Shown: positions 9,393 through 17,949, counted from the stretch's first letter. The stretch: 36,410 nucleotides of DNA from Bacillota bacterium (GCA_023416655.1 JAEZHK010000101.1:1-36410), one strand, 5' to 3'. Numbers and translations: made by a program. The notes: generated from the letters alone by a model not told the origin.

Positions 9393-11120
9393 CTACCTTT
9401 TCATCCTGGGGTCGAAGGCGTCGCGCAGACCGTCGCCCACAAAGTTGAAGCCGAGCACCGTCAGAAGGATCAGAAAGCCCGCCGGGATCCAGATGAACCA
9501 GTAGTTGGTCATCACGTGCAGGTTCGTGGCCGAGTTGATGATGGAGCCCCAGGAGGCCAGCGGGTACTTGATGCCAAGCCCCAGGAAGCTGAGCGTGGCC
9601 TCGGTGATGATGATGTTGCCCAGGTTCATCGTCGCGTGTACGATGAGCAGCGGCATGACGTTGGGCACCAGGTGGCGGAAGATGCGCTTAGAGGCCCGGA
9701 TGCCGGTCGCCTCGGTGGCCACCATGAAGTCCTGCTCGCGAAGCGAAAGAATCTGCCCGCGCACGATGCGCGCGACCGTCGTCCAGTTCATGATGCCCAG
9801 GATCAACATCAGAAGGAAGATGCGCGCGTAGCGGTCGACCTCTACGGCATCCATGACCGCCCCGGCGATGATCATCATCGGCCAGTAGGGGATGCAGTTG
9901 AAGAGGTCTACGAACCGCATGAGCAGCGTATCCAGCTTGCCGCCATAATAGCCCGACATGCCGCCGATGAGCACGCCCAGCAGCAGCTCGATGATGACCA
10001 CGACGAAGCCCACCATCAGCGAGATCCTGCCGCCGTACATGAGCCGGGTCAGCACGTCCATGCCATGATCGTCGGTGCCCAGCGGGTGGACGGCGGACGG
10101 AAGCGCGTAGATGTCGATCAGCTGCACGGTGGTCGAGGACTTGACGGAATAGGTGTCCTTGACCAGGCTGACCGCGTATTCGGTGTTCTGGCCGTTATTC
10201 TCCAGCTGGAACGAGCGGGCGCCGGAGGCGATGGCGTCGCGCACGGCCACCTTGAATGTGATCGGAAGGAACGCGCCGGATTCCAGGGGGTTTACGATGA
10301 TGGAGCTGACGAAGGCGTAGGGCTCGCCGCCCTTTGAGATCAGGTGGGAGCCTTCCGCGCTTTCGACGGCGTAGGATACGCCGTCAACCTCAAAGGAAGC
10401 CTGCGCTCCGGCGATGGCCGCGAGCGCCGCGGCCCGGAAGGGGAAACCGCCCACGATGGCCTCGTCCGCCTGGTTGTAGGCGTCGAATACCAGCATGGAG
10501 CCCAGCGCCACATCCGTGGCCCGGCCCAGCACCACGCTCTTGCCGGAGCGCATGGCTGAGTAGTTGACGCCGTCCAGCGTGAAGCCGGGGGCGTTCGCGC
10601 CCGCGGCCTGCTCAAAGGCCGCCTTCAGCTCTGGGGACAGTTCGGCGCCGCCCTTGGCGTAGTTGTACTTGCCCTTGAGCGCGATGGCGGAGGCCAACGT
10701 ATCAAGACGCTGGATCAAGTAGAAGTCCTCGCCGCCCTGGGCGATGGCGTACTGGGTCTTGCCGTCTGAAAAGCCCGCCTGCCCCTTGTTCCGGGCCAGC
10801 ACGAAGGCCGCGCGGGCGGAGGCAGGGAAGTTTTCACCCGCACTCGTGGTGTAGCGCAGCTCCCGGTTGATGGTGGCGCTGGCGTAGTCCTTGTCCATGG
10901 AGCCGTAGGTCTTGAACACCTGCTGCTGGGCGTAGGGCACGATGAGACCGCCTACAAAAGAGAAGAGAACCATCACGATCAGGATCACCAGGCCGGTGAT
11001 CGCGAGGCGGTTCCGGATGAACCGCTTCATCACCAGCATCGTCGGCGAAAGCACCTTGACGCGGCGCTCGTCGCTTAGGGGTTCGGCGCCAAACTGCGCG
11101 TTTTTTTCTTGTTCGCTCAT
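9393..11120 (-). CDS. oppC: OppC-type peptide permease with large repeat-bearing insertion
   Basis: A permease of the OppC/DppC family, 575 residues against a usual length of about 300. The first helix is at about 38-62. The conserved permease block begins around HPLGTDDHGMDVLTRLMYGG (345-364) and includes the ATPase-docking loop EATGIRASKRIFRHLVPN and SFLGLGIKYPLASWG. Between them lies an insertion of about 250 residues expected on the outside. It contains four degenerate repeats (about 98-137, 161-200, 226-263, 292-327) built on an alanine-rich helix, an F-x-[LVS]-[DE]-[GN] turn and a following tyrosine strand. In normal OppC this gap is short. The frame is intact and codon use looks like the neighbours, so this is not a frameshift artefact. 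Start ATG at 11120, 13 bases after oppB. Confidence 0.9.
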   Translation of the reverse strand: MSEQEKNAQFGAEPLSDERRVKVLSPTMLVMKRFIRNRLAITGLVILIVMVLFSFVGGLIVPYAQQQVFKTYGSMDKDYASATINRELRYTTSAGENFPASARAAFVLARNKGQAGFSDGKTQYAIAQGGEDFYLIQRLDTLASAIALKGKYNYAKGGAELSPELKAAFEQAAGANAPGFTLDGVNYSAMRSGKSVVLGRATDVALGSMLVFDAYNQADEAIVGGFPFRAAALAAIAGAQASFEVDGVSYAVESAEGSHLISKGGEPYAFVSSIIVNPLESGAFLPITFKVAVRDAIASGARSFQLENNGQNTEYAVSLVKDTYSVKSSTTVQLIDIYALPSAVHPLGTDDHGMDVLTRLMYGGRISLMVGFVVVIIELLLGVLIGGMSGYYGGKLDTLLMRFVDLFNCIPYWPMMIIAGAVMDAVEVDRYARIFLLMLILGIMNWTTVARIVRGQILSLREQDFMVATEATGIRASKRIFRHLVPNVMPLLIVHATMNLGNIIITEATLSFLGLGIKYPLASWGSIINSATNLHVMTNYWFIWIPAGFLILLTVLGFNFVGDGLRDAFDPRMKR

Positions 11121-11133
11121 GCTGACGCCTCCT

Positions 11134-12120
11134 TCAATTGACCCGCACGCGGGGGTCGACCACCGCGTACAGGATATCGGCCACGATCAGGCTGACCTGC
11201 GTCAGCAATATCAGAAATACCAGGTAGAACATCGTAAACGGGATGTCGCCCGCCACCATCGCCTGGTAGGCAATGTAGCCAATGCCTGGGATCTGGAACA
11301 GCGTCTCCGTGATCATGGAGCCCGCGAACAGGTCCGGCAGCATGTAGCTCATATAGGAAATCAATGGGATCAGGGTGTTCCGGAAGGCGTGCTTATTGAT
11401 GACCACACGCTCGCTGAGGCCTTTTGCGCGGGCCGTGCGGATGTAATCGGAGGAAAGGACCTCCAGCATGCTGGTACGGGTGTAGCGCATCAGTCCGCCC
11501 ACCGACAGCATGCCAAGCGTCAGGACCGGCAGCACCATGTGCCGCCCCATGTCCAGAAGCTTGCCCCAGGTATCCAGCTGTTCGTAGTAGCGGCCGACGA
11601 TGCCGTACAGGTCAAACCATCCCAGCTTGATGGAAAAAATGAATTTGAGGATGGTAGCCAGGAAAAAAGTGGGCAGGGACATGCCCAGAAGCGAAAAGAC
11701 CGTCACAAAGTAATCGGTTCTGCTGTACTGCTTGCGGGCGGCCAGAATGCCCAGCGGGATGCAGACCACGATCTCCAGCGCGAAGGTGAACACGTTGACC
11801 ACCACGCTGTACCAGATGACGTTCAAAAATTTCGTCGTGACCGACTGGTTGTACGACCAGGATTCGCCAAACTCGCCCCGGACGGCGCTCCCCAGCCAAT
11901 GGAAGAAGCCCTGCAGGATGCCCTGGTCCAGGCCGTACACCTGGTTGAGCTGGGTCAGCCATTCGGTGTAGCTGCGGCCGCCGGGCAGGGAGGCGCGCTG
12001 CCGCGCGATGGTCTCCACGTAGGAGGAGGGCAGACAGCGGATGACGGTGTAAATCACCAGGGAGCCAAAAAAGATGATCAGCGCACCCAGCGCCAATCTC
12101 CTCAGTATGAACTTGCGCAT
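11134..12120 (-). CDS. oppB: Oligopeptide ABC transporter permease OppB
   Basis: A 328-residue membrane permease. It starts MRKFILRRLALGALIIFFGS, has six predicted helices, and carries the family loop TSMLEVLSSDYIRTARAKGLS with the ARAKGL docking motif, then RNTLIPLISY and the typical end LYAVVDPRVRVN. The ATG at 12120 is preferred over an in-frame ATG 39 bases upstream because AAGGGG lies just before it and homologues begin with this Arg/Lys-rich helix. It sits 82 bases after the oppA stop, with a 16-bp perfect hairpin between them, and 13 bases before oppC. Confidence 0.94.
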   Translation of the reverse strand: MRKFILRRLALGALIIFFGSLVIYTVIRCLPSSYVETIARQRASLPGGRSYTEWLTQLNQVYGLDQGILQGFFHWLGSAVRGEFGESWSYNQSVTTKFLNVIWYSVVVNVFTFALEIVVCIPLGILAARKQYSRTDYFVTVFSLLGMSLPTFFLATILKFIFSIKLGWFDLYGIVGRYYEQLDTWGKLLDMGRHMVLPVLTLGMLSVGGLMRYTRTSMLEVLSSDYIRTARAKGLSERVVINKHAFRNTLIPLISYMSYMLPDLFAGSMITETLFQIPGIGYIAYQAMVAGDIPFTMFYLVFLILLTQVSLIVADILYAVVDPRVRVN

Positions 12121-12152
12121 GGATTCTACCCCTTCGCCTGTTAAGCGCGACA

Positions 12153-12187
12153 CGCGCATTGAACCCGCGGGGCGGGTTCAATGCGCG
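12153..12187 (-). promoter_or_regulatory. 16-bp perfect hairpin between oppA and oppB
   Basis: The arms at 12153-12168 and 12172-12187 are exact reverse complements with a 3-base loop. On the transcribed (minus) strand no T-run follows, so this is not a standard Rho-independent terminator. It starts about 16 bases after the oppA stop codon and is where a 3'-end stabiliser or partial terminator would raise binding-protein output over the permeases. Confidence 0.8.
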
Positions 12188-12202
12188 CACGCAAGCTTAC
12201 GT

Positions 12203-14644
12203 TTACTTCGCCGCGTTCATGGCAATGCCGTAAACTTCCTTCTGCCACATGTAGAACGTGGAAACGTCCGGCGTGAAGGTGGCGGCGTCAATGCGCTCAG
12301 GCGAGTAGATGGTGGAGTTCTGACGCTGATAGATCGGGATCTCAACGGCCCAATCCAGGATCGTATCCAGGCACTGCTTGTAGACTTCCTTGCGGTAGGC
12401 CTGGTCGGGCGACTTGCGGGCATCCACAAGCAGCTGATCCAGCGTGGCGTCGGCGATGTGGTAGTGGTTCGAATTCGAGCCGCCCTTGCCGACGATGCCG
12501 GAGGAGTGGTAGGTCTGGAACATGTCGGGGTCGATGGTGGCCTGCCAGGCGGCGCACCAGAGCTGCTGCGTGCCGGAGTCCAGCGCGTCCCACATTACGT
12601 TGGAGTCCGTCGGATCGTTGATCTTGAGCTCGATGCCGATCTTGGCGAGCGCGCCGCTGGCGTCGGTCAGGATCGCAAACGACGGGTGATCGCCCACGCC
12701 GTCGGCGGGGATGATGACCTCGTAGGACAGGCTGGCGCCTTCGGGGGCGGCGGTGAACTTGCCGGCGGCCTCGTCGAAGGTGTAGCCCGCCGCCTTGAGG
12801 TACTCGGTCGCGGCCTTGAGGGCGACGTCATACTTGGCATCGGCGGCCATATCGGCGGTGTAGAGGGCGCTTCCGTCGACGCCCGTGGAGTAGGCAAGCT
12901 TGTAGCCCTCGTCGGTGGGCTGCGGCGCGGCCCAGGAGGTGTTGGAGATCGGGTAGTTGATGACGGACGCCGCGTCGCCGTAGTAGCTGTCCACGGTCAC
13001 GTCGCGGTAGACGGCCAGTATCGTGGCCAGCGCCTTGCGAAGCGCCTTGGATTCCGCGGAATCCGCCACGCCGCCGACGTTCACGGTGTCGGCGTTGATG
13101 CCGATGTAGCCGTAGCCAAGGTTGTCCACGCGCTCGGTCACGATCTTGTCGCCGGCCAGTTCCTTGTTGGCGTTGTAGCCGCGGATTTCCTCAAAGGTGG
13201 ACTTGCTGCCGTTCATGTCGCCCATGTCGGCGGTGCCGGTGGCGAGGGAAGCCACGACTTCGTTCGTCGCGGTTTCCTTGAACTGAACGTACTTGGTCTT
13301 GGGCGCGCCCTTGAAGAACAGCTCGTTGGCCTCGTAGTAGACCACGCGGTTCTCATATTTGATGAACTTGTAGGGGCCGGCGCCCATGGGCTGGGTGGTC
13401 TTGGCCTTCACGATGGACAGGTCGCCATACGGGAAGCCGAACTTGTTGTTCGCGTAATCATACTGGGCGGGATCGCCGTAGTAGTGAAGCGGCGCGATCC
13501 GGATGTCCATGACGTTGTAGATGGCGGGCGCCTGGAAGCCGTTCATGGTGATGGTGACGGTGTAGTCGTCCACCTTCTTGATGCCCTCGATGTTCGGGAA
13601 GCCGCCGGCGGACGCCTCGTCCTTCGGGCCCCACTCCTTGATGAAGGCGTCCTTGGAGACGGTGGAGATCGGGGTGGCGTCGGAGTTGGGCGACTCGGTG
13701 CCGAAGAACGCGTCCGGATCGCCGGCGTACTTCGTGTAGGTTTCGGCGTAGTAGTCGTCAAGCGTGGGCTTGGCTTCCGCCAGTTTCCAGGTCTTGCCGG
13801 AGGCGCTGGTCAGAACGCCGTCCTTCACTTCACCGAAGCCCCACAGCGCCATGCCGAAGGCGACCTTCAGGCCTTCGTCCGCCTGGACCTCTTCGGGCGT
13901 GAAGCCGACGGTTTCCTGGATGCTGTCGGCGTAGTTGGCCATGCAGTAGTCGACGATGGCCTGAACAACGCCGGTCCAGTTGGCCTTGAGCGTCACCCAG
14001 TAGCCGTCCTGCTGCTCCTTGGTGAAGCTGTCGCCCTCGGCCCAGACGTGGTCCGGACCCGCGGCGATGATGGCGGCCACAATTGTCTGGTACTTGGCGT
14101 ACACGTCCTCGCTGGTCTGCGTGCGGTAGTTCTGCAGGCCGACGATGCTGAAGCTGTTGATCGTCTCGCCTCCGTCGTAGGCCGGATCGCAGTAGACGTA
14201 ATAGTTGAAGATGACGTCGTCGGCGGTCATCGGAACGCCGTCGGAGAACACGAGGTCCTTGCGGAGTTTGATGGTGTAGACCGACCGGTCGGCCTTCTCA
14301 TCGTAGGTGACCGAGATGTCGGCGGGTCCTTTGTAGGTGTATTCCTGGTCGCCGAGCTTGCGCGTCTCGCCTTCGATGGCGTTGCCCACGACTTCGCCCA
14401 TGCGGTCGTAGGTCAGAAGGCGGACCTGGGTCATGTCGGTTACGTCGCTGTCCATCTGTGTGTCGGAGAAGAAGGGGCTGAACTTCTCGCTGAGCGTGTC
14501 AAACGCAACGACCAGCGGGGTGTCCGTTCCGGTGGCAGCGGGCGCCGCCGCGGGGGCCGCTGCTTCCGCCAGGGCCGTCAGGCCGCCGCCCAACATGGAC
14601 AGGGCAAGCAACAGAGAGAGGAAAACGCGCAAACTTCTTACCAT
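12203..14644 (-). CDS. oppA: Extracellular peptide-binding protein OppA-like (family 5)
   Basis: An 813-residue solute-binding protein of the peptide/nickel family. Residues 1-26 form a Sec signal (basic start, long hydrophobic core, LTALAEA). No lipobox cysteine is seen, odd for a Gram-positive binding protein, which is normally a lipoprotein. Family hallmarks include LRKDLVFSDGVPMTADDVIFNYYVY (about 127-151), GAGPYKFIKYE and a WQATIDPDMFQTYHSS region. At 813 residues it is about 250 longer than usual. Most of the excess lies between about 165 and 345, before DDYTVTITMNGF. The frame remains open far upstream of 14644, but the ATG there has AAGGAGGG 7 bases upstream, and the promoter at 14703-14731 excludes longer starts. 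First gene of the opp operon. Confidence 0.92.
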   Translation of the reverse strand: MVRSLRVFLSLLLALSMLGGGLTALAEAAAPAAAPAATGTDTPLVVAFDTLSEKFSPFFSDTQMDSDVTDMTQVRLLTYDRMGEVVGNAIEGETRKLGDQEYTYKGPADISVTYDEKADRSVYTIKLRKDLVFSDGVPMTADDVIFNYYVYCDPAYDGGETINSFSIVGLQNYRTQTSEDVYAKYQTIVAAIIAAGPDHVWAEGDSFTKEQQDGYWVTLKANWTGVVQAIVDYCMANYADSIQETVGFTPEEVQADEGLKVAFGMALWGFGEVKDGVLTSASGKTWKLAEAKPTLDDYYAETYTKYAGDPDAFFGTESPNSDATPISTVSKDAFIKEWGPKDEASAGGFPNIEGIKKVDDYTVTITMNGFQAPAIYNVMDIRIAPLHYYGDPAQYDYANNKFGFPYGDLSIVKAKTTQPMGAGPYKFIKYENRVVYYEANELFFKGAPKTKYVQFKETATNEVVASLATGTADMGDMNGSKSTFEEIRGYNANKELAGDKIVTERVDNLGYGYIGINADTVNVGGVADSAESKALRKALATILAVYRDVTVDSYYGDAASVINYPISNTSWAAPQPTDEGYKLAYSTGVDGSALYTADMAADAKYDVALKAATEYLKAAGYTFDEAAGKFTAAPEGASLSYEVIIPADGVGDHPSFAILTDASGALAKIGIELKINDPTDSNVMWDALDSGTQQLWCAAWQATIDPDMFQTYHSSGIVGKGGSNSNHYHIADATLDQLLVDARKSPDQAYRKEVYKQCLDTILDWAVEIPIYQRQNSTIYSPERIDAATFTPDVSTFYMWQKEVYGIAMNAAK

Positions 14645-14702
14645 CCTCAATCCCTCCTTGAAAGTTTGGGCGGCATTCAATATGCCGACCAATATACAGT
14701 CG

Positions 14703-14731
14703 AGTATATCACTGGAAAGGTTTACAGTCAA
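14703..14731 (-). promoter_or_regulatory. Sigma-A promoter of the opp operon
   Basis: On the minus strand, TTGACT (complement of 14726-14731) and TATACT (complement of 14703-14708) are separated by exactly 17 bases. The -10 lies about 60 bases upstream of the oppA start. It is divergent from the promoter at 14769-14797. Confidence 0.85.
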
Positions 14732-14768
14732 TCGTTTTGCGGGCGGAGGAGCGGACAAATCTGGCAGT

Positions 14769-14797
14769 TTGCATTCACCTGTTCTCTGTGCTAATAT
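14769..14797 (+). promoter_or_regulatory. Sigma-A promoter of the 180-residue membrane protein gene
   Basis: TTGCAT (14769-14774) and TAATAT (14792-14797) are 17 bases apart and about 25 bases before the start codon at 14822. Confidence 0.7.
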
Positions 14798-14821
14798 GAT
14801 AAAAGGCTTTGAGAGCGGGGG

Positions 14822-15364
14822 ATGCGCATGAGCCGGGAATGGACGAAGGACTATCAGGAATCCACCGGCCCGGACGGCCGAAAAACATACGTTTATACAG
14901 GGGACCGTCACGCTTTGACGGGGGCGGCGCGGAGGGTGTACGCCAGCCGGGTGACGCCGTTCACGGCGCTGACCTTGGCGTTTCTCGCGGCGGCCGGGCT
15001 TTCAGGCGCCCCGGGTTCCCGCGTGATGTACGTGGCGCTGCCCTGGGCGGGGCTTTGCTTCGCGGCGGCGCTGGCGCTCTTTGACTGCGCGCGAATCCTG
15101 TTTCTTAAGCGGGCGCTGACCGCACGCGATTACAAATCCTCCGCGCTGCGGCTGAAAAAGTCGCTCGTCTGGATGACGGCGCTCTCCGCGCTCGCGTCCG
15201 CCTGCGAAGCCATTTTTTTCCTTCTGAACGGCCTTCCGGCGGGCGAAATTCCCGCGATGGTTTTGACGTTTTTCTGCTTTGCGTGCTCGGTTTCGGCGTA
15301 CCGCGCGGAGAAGGCGGCCGTCTGGGAACGAGTGCCGTTCGCGCCTTTTAAACCGCCCGCCTGA
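14822..15364 (+). CDS. Four-helix integral membrane protein of unknown function
   Basis: A 180-residue protein with a polar N-terminus of about 40 residues rich in charged and tyrosine residues, then four predicted membrane helices (about 43-60, 67-90, 110-132, 140-155) and a short C-terminal tail. I do not recognise a family. Two in-frame ATGs (14822, 14828) follow a GAGCGGGGG sequence. The second is equally possible. It has its own promoter and is followed 82 bases later by the nucleotidyltransferase gene, with a terminator-like hairpin between them. Synteny with a cell-envelope sugar gene hints at an envelope role, but that is only inference. Confidence 0.75.
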   Translation: MRMSREWTKDYQESTGPDGRKTYVYTGDRHALTGAARRVYASRVTPFTALTLAFLAAAGLSGAPGSRVMYVALPWAGLCFAAALALFDCARILFLKRALTARDYKSSALRLKKSLVWMTALSALASACEAIFFLLNGLPAGEIPAMVLTFFCFACSVSAYRAEKAAVWERVPFAPFKPPA

Positions 15365-15401
15365 AGCGACGTTTTCCGATCGTCCTGAATTTCATCCGTC
15401 T

Positions 15402-15442
15402 CCTCCGGCAAGAATATGCATACATTCCTGCCGGAGGTTTTG
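15402..15442 (+). terminator. Terminator-like hairpin whose 3' arm contains the next gene's ribosome binding site
   Basis: CCTCCGGCA (15402-15410) pairs perfectly with TGCCGGAGG (15429-15437). After one mismatch GAAT (15412-15415) pairs with ATTC (15424-15427) around an 8-base loop. TTTTG follows. The GGAGG at 15433-15437 is also the ribosome binding site of the GTG start at 15447. The structure may end the upstream transcript, mask the site, or both. Confidence 0.65.
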
Positions 15443-15446
15443 TATC

Positions 15447-17762
15447 GTGAAAGCAATCATCATGGCCGGCGGCGAAGGCTCGCGCCTGAGGCCGCTCACC
15501 TGTGCATGCCCGAAACCCATGGTGCCGCTGATGGACCGGCCTGTCATGGCCTACGCGCTGGAACTGCTGAAAAAGCATGGGATCACGGAAGTCGGCGTCA
15601 CGCTTCAGTACCTGCCGGAGCGCGTTCAGGAATATTTCGGCGACGGCGGCGAGTACGGCGTGGCGCTCCACTACTTCATAGAGGACCAGCCGCTGGGCAC
15701 CGCGGGCAGCGTGAAGCTGGCCCAGGATTTTCTGAACCAGCCCTTCGTCATCCTATCGGGCGACGGGCTGACCGACTGTGACCTCACCCAGGCCGTCGCC
15801 TTCCACAAGGAACGCGGGGCGCTGGCCACGATGGTTTTAAAAAAGGTGGAAAACCCGCTGGAGTACGGCGTGGTCGTGGCCGACGCCGAGGGGAAAGTGC
15901 AGCGCTTTTTGGAAAAGCCGGGCTGGGGCGAGGTGTGCAGTGACACTGTAAACACGGGTATTTACATCCTGGAGCCGGAGGCGCTCCAGTACATCCCCAC
16001 CGGAAAGCCCCACGACTTCGGGCGGGAGTTGTTTCCGAACCTCGTGGAAAAGGGGCAGAAGGTCTTCGGCTACGTCATGCGCGGCTACTGGTGCGACATC
16101 GGCGACCTTTCCGCCTACCTGAAGGCGCATACCGATCTGATGGACGGCAGGGCGGCGGTGGAAGCCCCCTGCCGCCCCGGCGCCGTCGCCCGGATGCCGG
16201 GCTCGCAGGTGGATCGCAGCGCGGTGCTGGAAGGGCCCTGCTTCATCGGCGAGGGCGCAAAGATCATGGCGGGCGCGCGCATCGGCGCTTACACCGTGCT
16301 GGGCGCGGGTTCCGTGGTGGAGAAAAACGCCTCCATCAAGCGCAGCGTCGTCTGGCGCGGCGCGAAAATCGGCGAGGGCGCGCAGGTCCGGGGCGCGGTG
16401 GTGCAGACGGGCGCGAGCGTAGGGGAGCGGGCTTCGGTCTTCGAGGAGAGCGCATTGGGCGACCACTCCGAGCTGGGCGAGGGCTGCGTTTTGATGCCGG
16501 GGGTCAAGGTGTGGCCGCAAAAGCAGGTGGCCTGCGGCGCGAAGCTGGACCAGAACCTGGTCTGGGGTGCGAAAGGCGCGGACATCACCGCGCCGGAGAG
16601 CCCGGCGCAGGCGGTCCGGCTCGCGCAGGGGTTCGCGGCGGCGCTGAAGCCGGGGAGCGTCGTAGTCGGGCGGGACAACACGCTGTCGGCGCTGGCTCAG
16701 GCCCGGGCGGTCTCCGCCGGGCTGATCGCGCAGGGCGCGCAGGTGATCGAGCTGGGGCCTTCGACGCTGCCGCAGGTTTCCTACGCGGTCCGATCAATGG
16801 ACGCGGGCGGCGCGATGTACGTGGCGGAGGACCGGCTGACCCTGATGACCGATGGCGGCACGACGCCCACCTCCCAGCAGATGCGCACGCTCTCCGGCGC
16901 GCTGGCGCGGGAGGACTACCCGCGGCCCTATTCCGCGCGGCTGTTCGCGCCGGTGATGGCGGGCGGCGGCGAGCGCAGCTACCTGGCTTCGCTGACCAAG
17001 GGCGTGGACGCCGAGGGCATGAAGGTTCAGCTGTTTGCCGCAGGAGAACCGCTTCTGACGACGGCGGAGCGCGCGCTGATCCGGGCGGGCTGCCAGGTGC
17101 GCGCCGAGTGGGAGCAGGAGTTGATGGACCCCGAGAACGGCGAGGTCGGGCTCTTAATGGACGAGACCGGCGAGGGCGTCCGCTTCTACGGCGACAACGG
17201 GCTGCTCACGGAGGCCGAAAACCAGCAGGTGCTTTGCTGGGCGGCGCTTTCGATGGGTTCGCGCCGTATCCTGATGCCGCCGGGCATGACCCGCAGCGTC
17301 GTCGAATACGCGGCGCGCCGGGGCGCGGCGGTGGAGAAGGTGCCCAGCGACCGCGCCAAGTGGATGCGCGCGCTGCTCAAGGAGGACGAGCGGCTGCTCC
17401 GGCTCTATTTCGACGGTATTTTTGCGGCGCTTCAGACGCTGCACGCGCTGAAAAAGGAATCGCTCTCCATCTCCGGGGTGCTCCGGGCGATGCCGCCCGT
17501 CTTCCGAAGCGACCGCGTGTTCGCCGTCGAGCTGAAAGACCGGGGCGCGCTGCTCAGAAGGCTTGCCGAGAGCGTGCCCGGGGCCAGCCTGACGGACGGC
17601 GTCTCCTTCGAGGACGAGCGCGGCTGGGCCTGGATCAGCGCGCCGGGTGAAAAAAAGGAATGCCGCGTCCTGACCGAAGCCGTGAACGCGGAATTCGCGA
17701 AAGAACTGTGCGATTTCTGCACCGACAATCTGGAAAAGCTGCTGAAGGAAAGCCAAGGCTGA
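15447..17762 (+). CDS. Sugar nucleotidyltransferase fused to a degenerate phosphomannomutase domain
   Basis: A 771-residue fusion. Residues 1-230 are a nucleotidyltransferase like mannose-1-phosphate guanylyl- or glucose-1-phosphate transferases, with intact AGGEGSRLRPLT, PKPMVPLMDRP, GDGLTD and EKPGWGEV motifs. About 245-370 are left-handed beta-helix hexapeptide repeats. About 385-771 follow the phosphohexomutase fold (VVVGRDNTLSALAQARAVSA), but the catalytic serine loop (TASHNP in active enzymes) is replaced by YVAEDRLTLM, the metal loop DGDGDR by DETGEG, and the C-terminal phosphate loop RxSGTEP by SAPGEKK. The mutase half therefore looks inactive, perhaps regulatory. The GTG start is set by GGAGG 9 bases upstream and by the MKAIIMAGG beginning. 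GDP-mannose or ADP/UDP-glucose supply for surface polymers is the likely role. The nucleotide is not certain. Confidence 0.87.
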   Translation: MKAIIMAGGEGSRLRPLTCACPKPMVPLMDRPVMAYALELLKKHGITEVGVTLQYLPERVQEYFGDGGEYGVALHYFIEDQPLGTAGSVKLAQDFLNQPFVILSGDGLTDCDLTQAVAFHKERGALATMVLKKVENPLEYGVVVADAEGKVQRFLEKPGWGEVCSDTVNTGIYILEPEALQYIPTGKPHDFGRELFPNLVEKGQKVFGYVMRGYWCDIGDLSAYLKAHTDLMDGRAAVEAPCRPGAVARMPGSQVDRSAVLEGPCFIGEGAKIMAGARIGAYTVLGAGSVVEKNASIKRSVVWRGAKIGEGAQVRGAVVQTGASVGERASVFEESALGDHSELGEGCVLMPGVKVWPQKQVACGAKLDQNLVWGAKGADITAPESPAQAVRLAQGFAAALKPGSVVVGRDNTLSALAQARAVSAGLIAQGAQVIELGPSTLPQVSYAVRSMDAGGAMYVAEDRLTLMTDGGTTPTSQQMRTLSGALAREDYPRPYSARLFAPVMAGGGERSYLASLTKGVDAEGMKVQLFAAGEPLLTTAERALIRAGCQVRAEWEQELMDPENGEVGLLMDETGEGVRFYGDNGLLTEAENQQVLCWAALSMGSRRILMPPGMTRSVVEYAARRGAAVEKVPSDRAKWMRALLKEDERLLRLYFDGIFAALQTLHALKKESLSISGVLRAMPPVFRSDRVFAVELKDRGALLRRLAESVPGASLTDGVSFEDERGWAWISAPGEKKECRVLTEAVNAEFAKELCDFCTDNLEKLLKESQG

Positions 17763-17809
17763 CGACCGCTGATTGAGAAACCGGACGTTCGCCCGTCCAC
17801 TTTCAATCG

Positions 17810-17842
17810 TTCCCGGCGACCTGCGCGCCGGGAATGCGGTTT
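17810..17842 (+). terminator. Probable terminator after the nucleotidyltransferase gene
   Basis: TTCCCGGCG (17810-17818) and CGCCGGGAA (17826-17834) form a perfect 9-bp stem with a 7-base loop, followed by TGCGGTTTTA. The T-run is delayed by five bases, so efficiency is uncertain. Confidence 0.55.
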
Positions 17843-17949
17843 TACGTAACCAGTGCGCACACTGGTGGAGGAAACAATACCTTGAGTCAGTGCGTCGCCC
17901 GGAAATTCCAGAGAATTTCAGGCGTACGCAGAGCCTCTTCCTTTGTGGT

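Noticed and set aside
12074..14794. A very long open frame (906 codons) on the plus strand opposite oppA
   Set aside because: It mirrors the codon structure of oppA, is rich in Val/Gly/Asp/His as antisense frames of GC-rich genes are, lacks a ribosome binding site and any domain, and overlaps the opp promoter.
16091..17650. A 519-codon plus-strand frame overlapping the nucleotidyltransferase fusion
   Set aside because: A frame-shifted shadow of the fusion gene. Low-complexity Arg/Gly/Ala composition.
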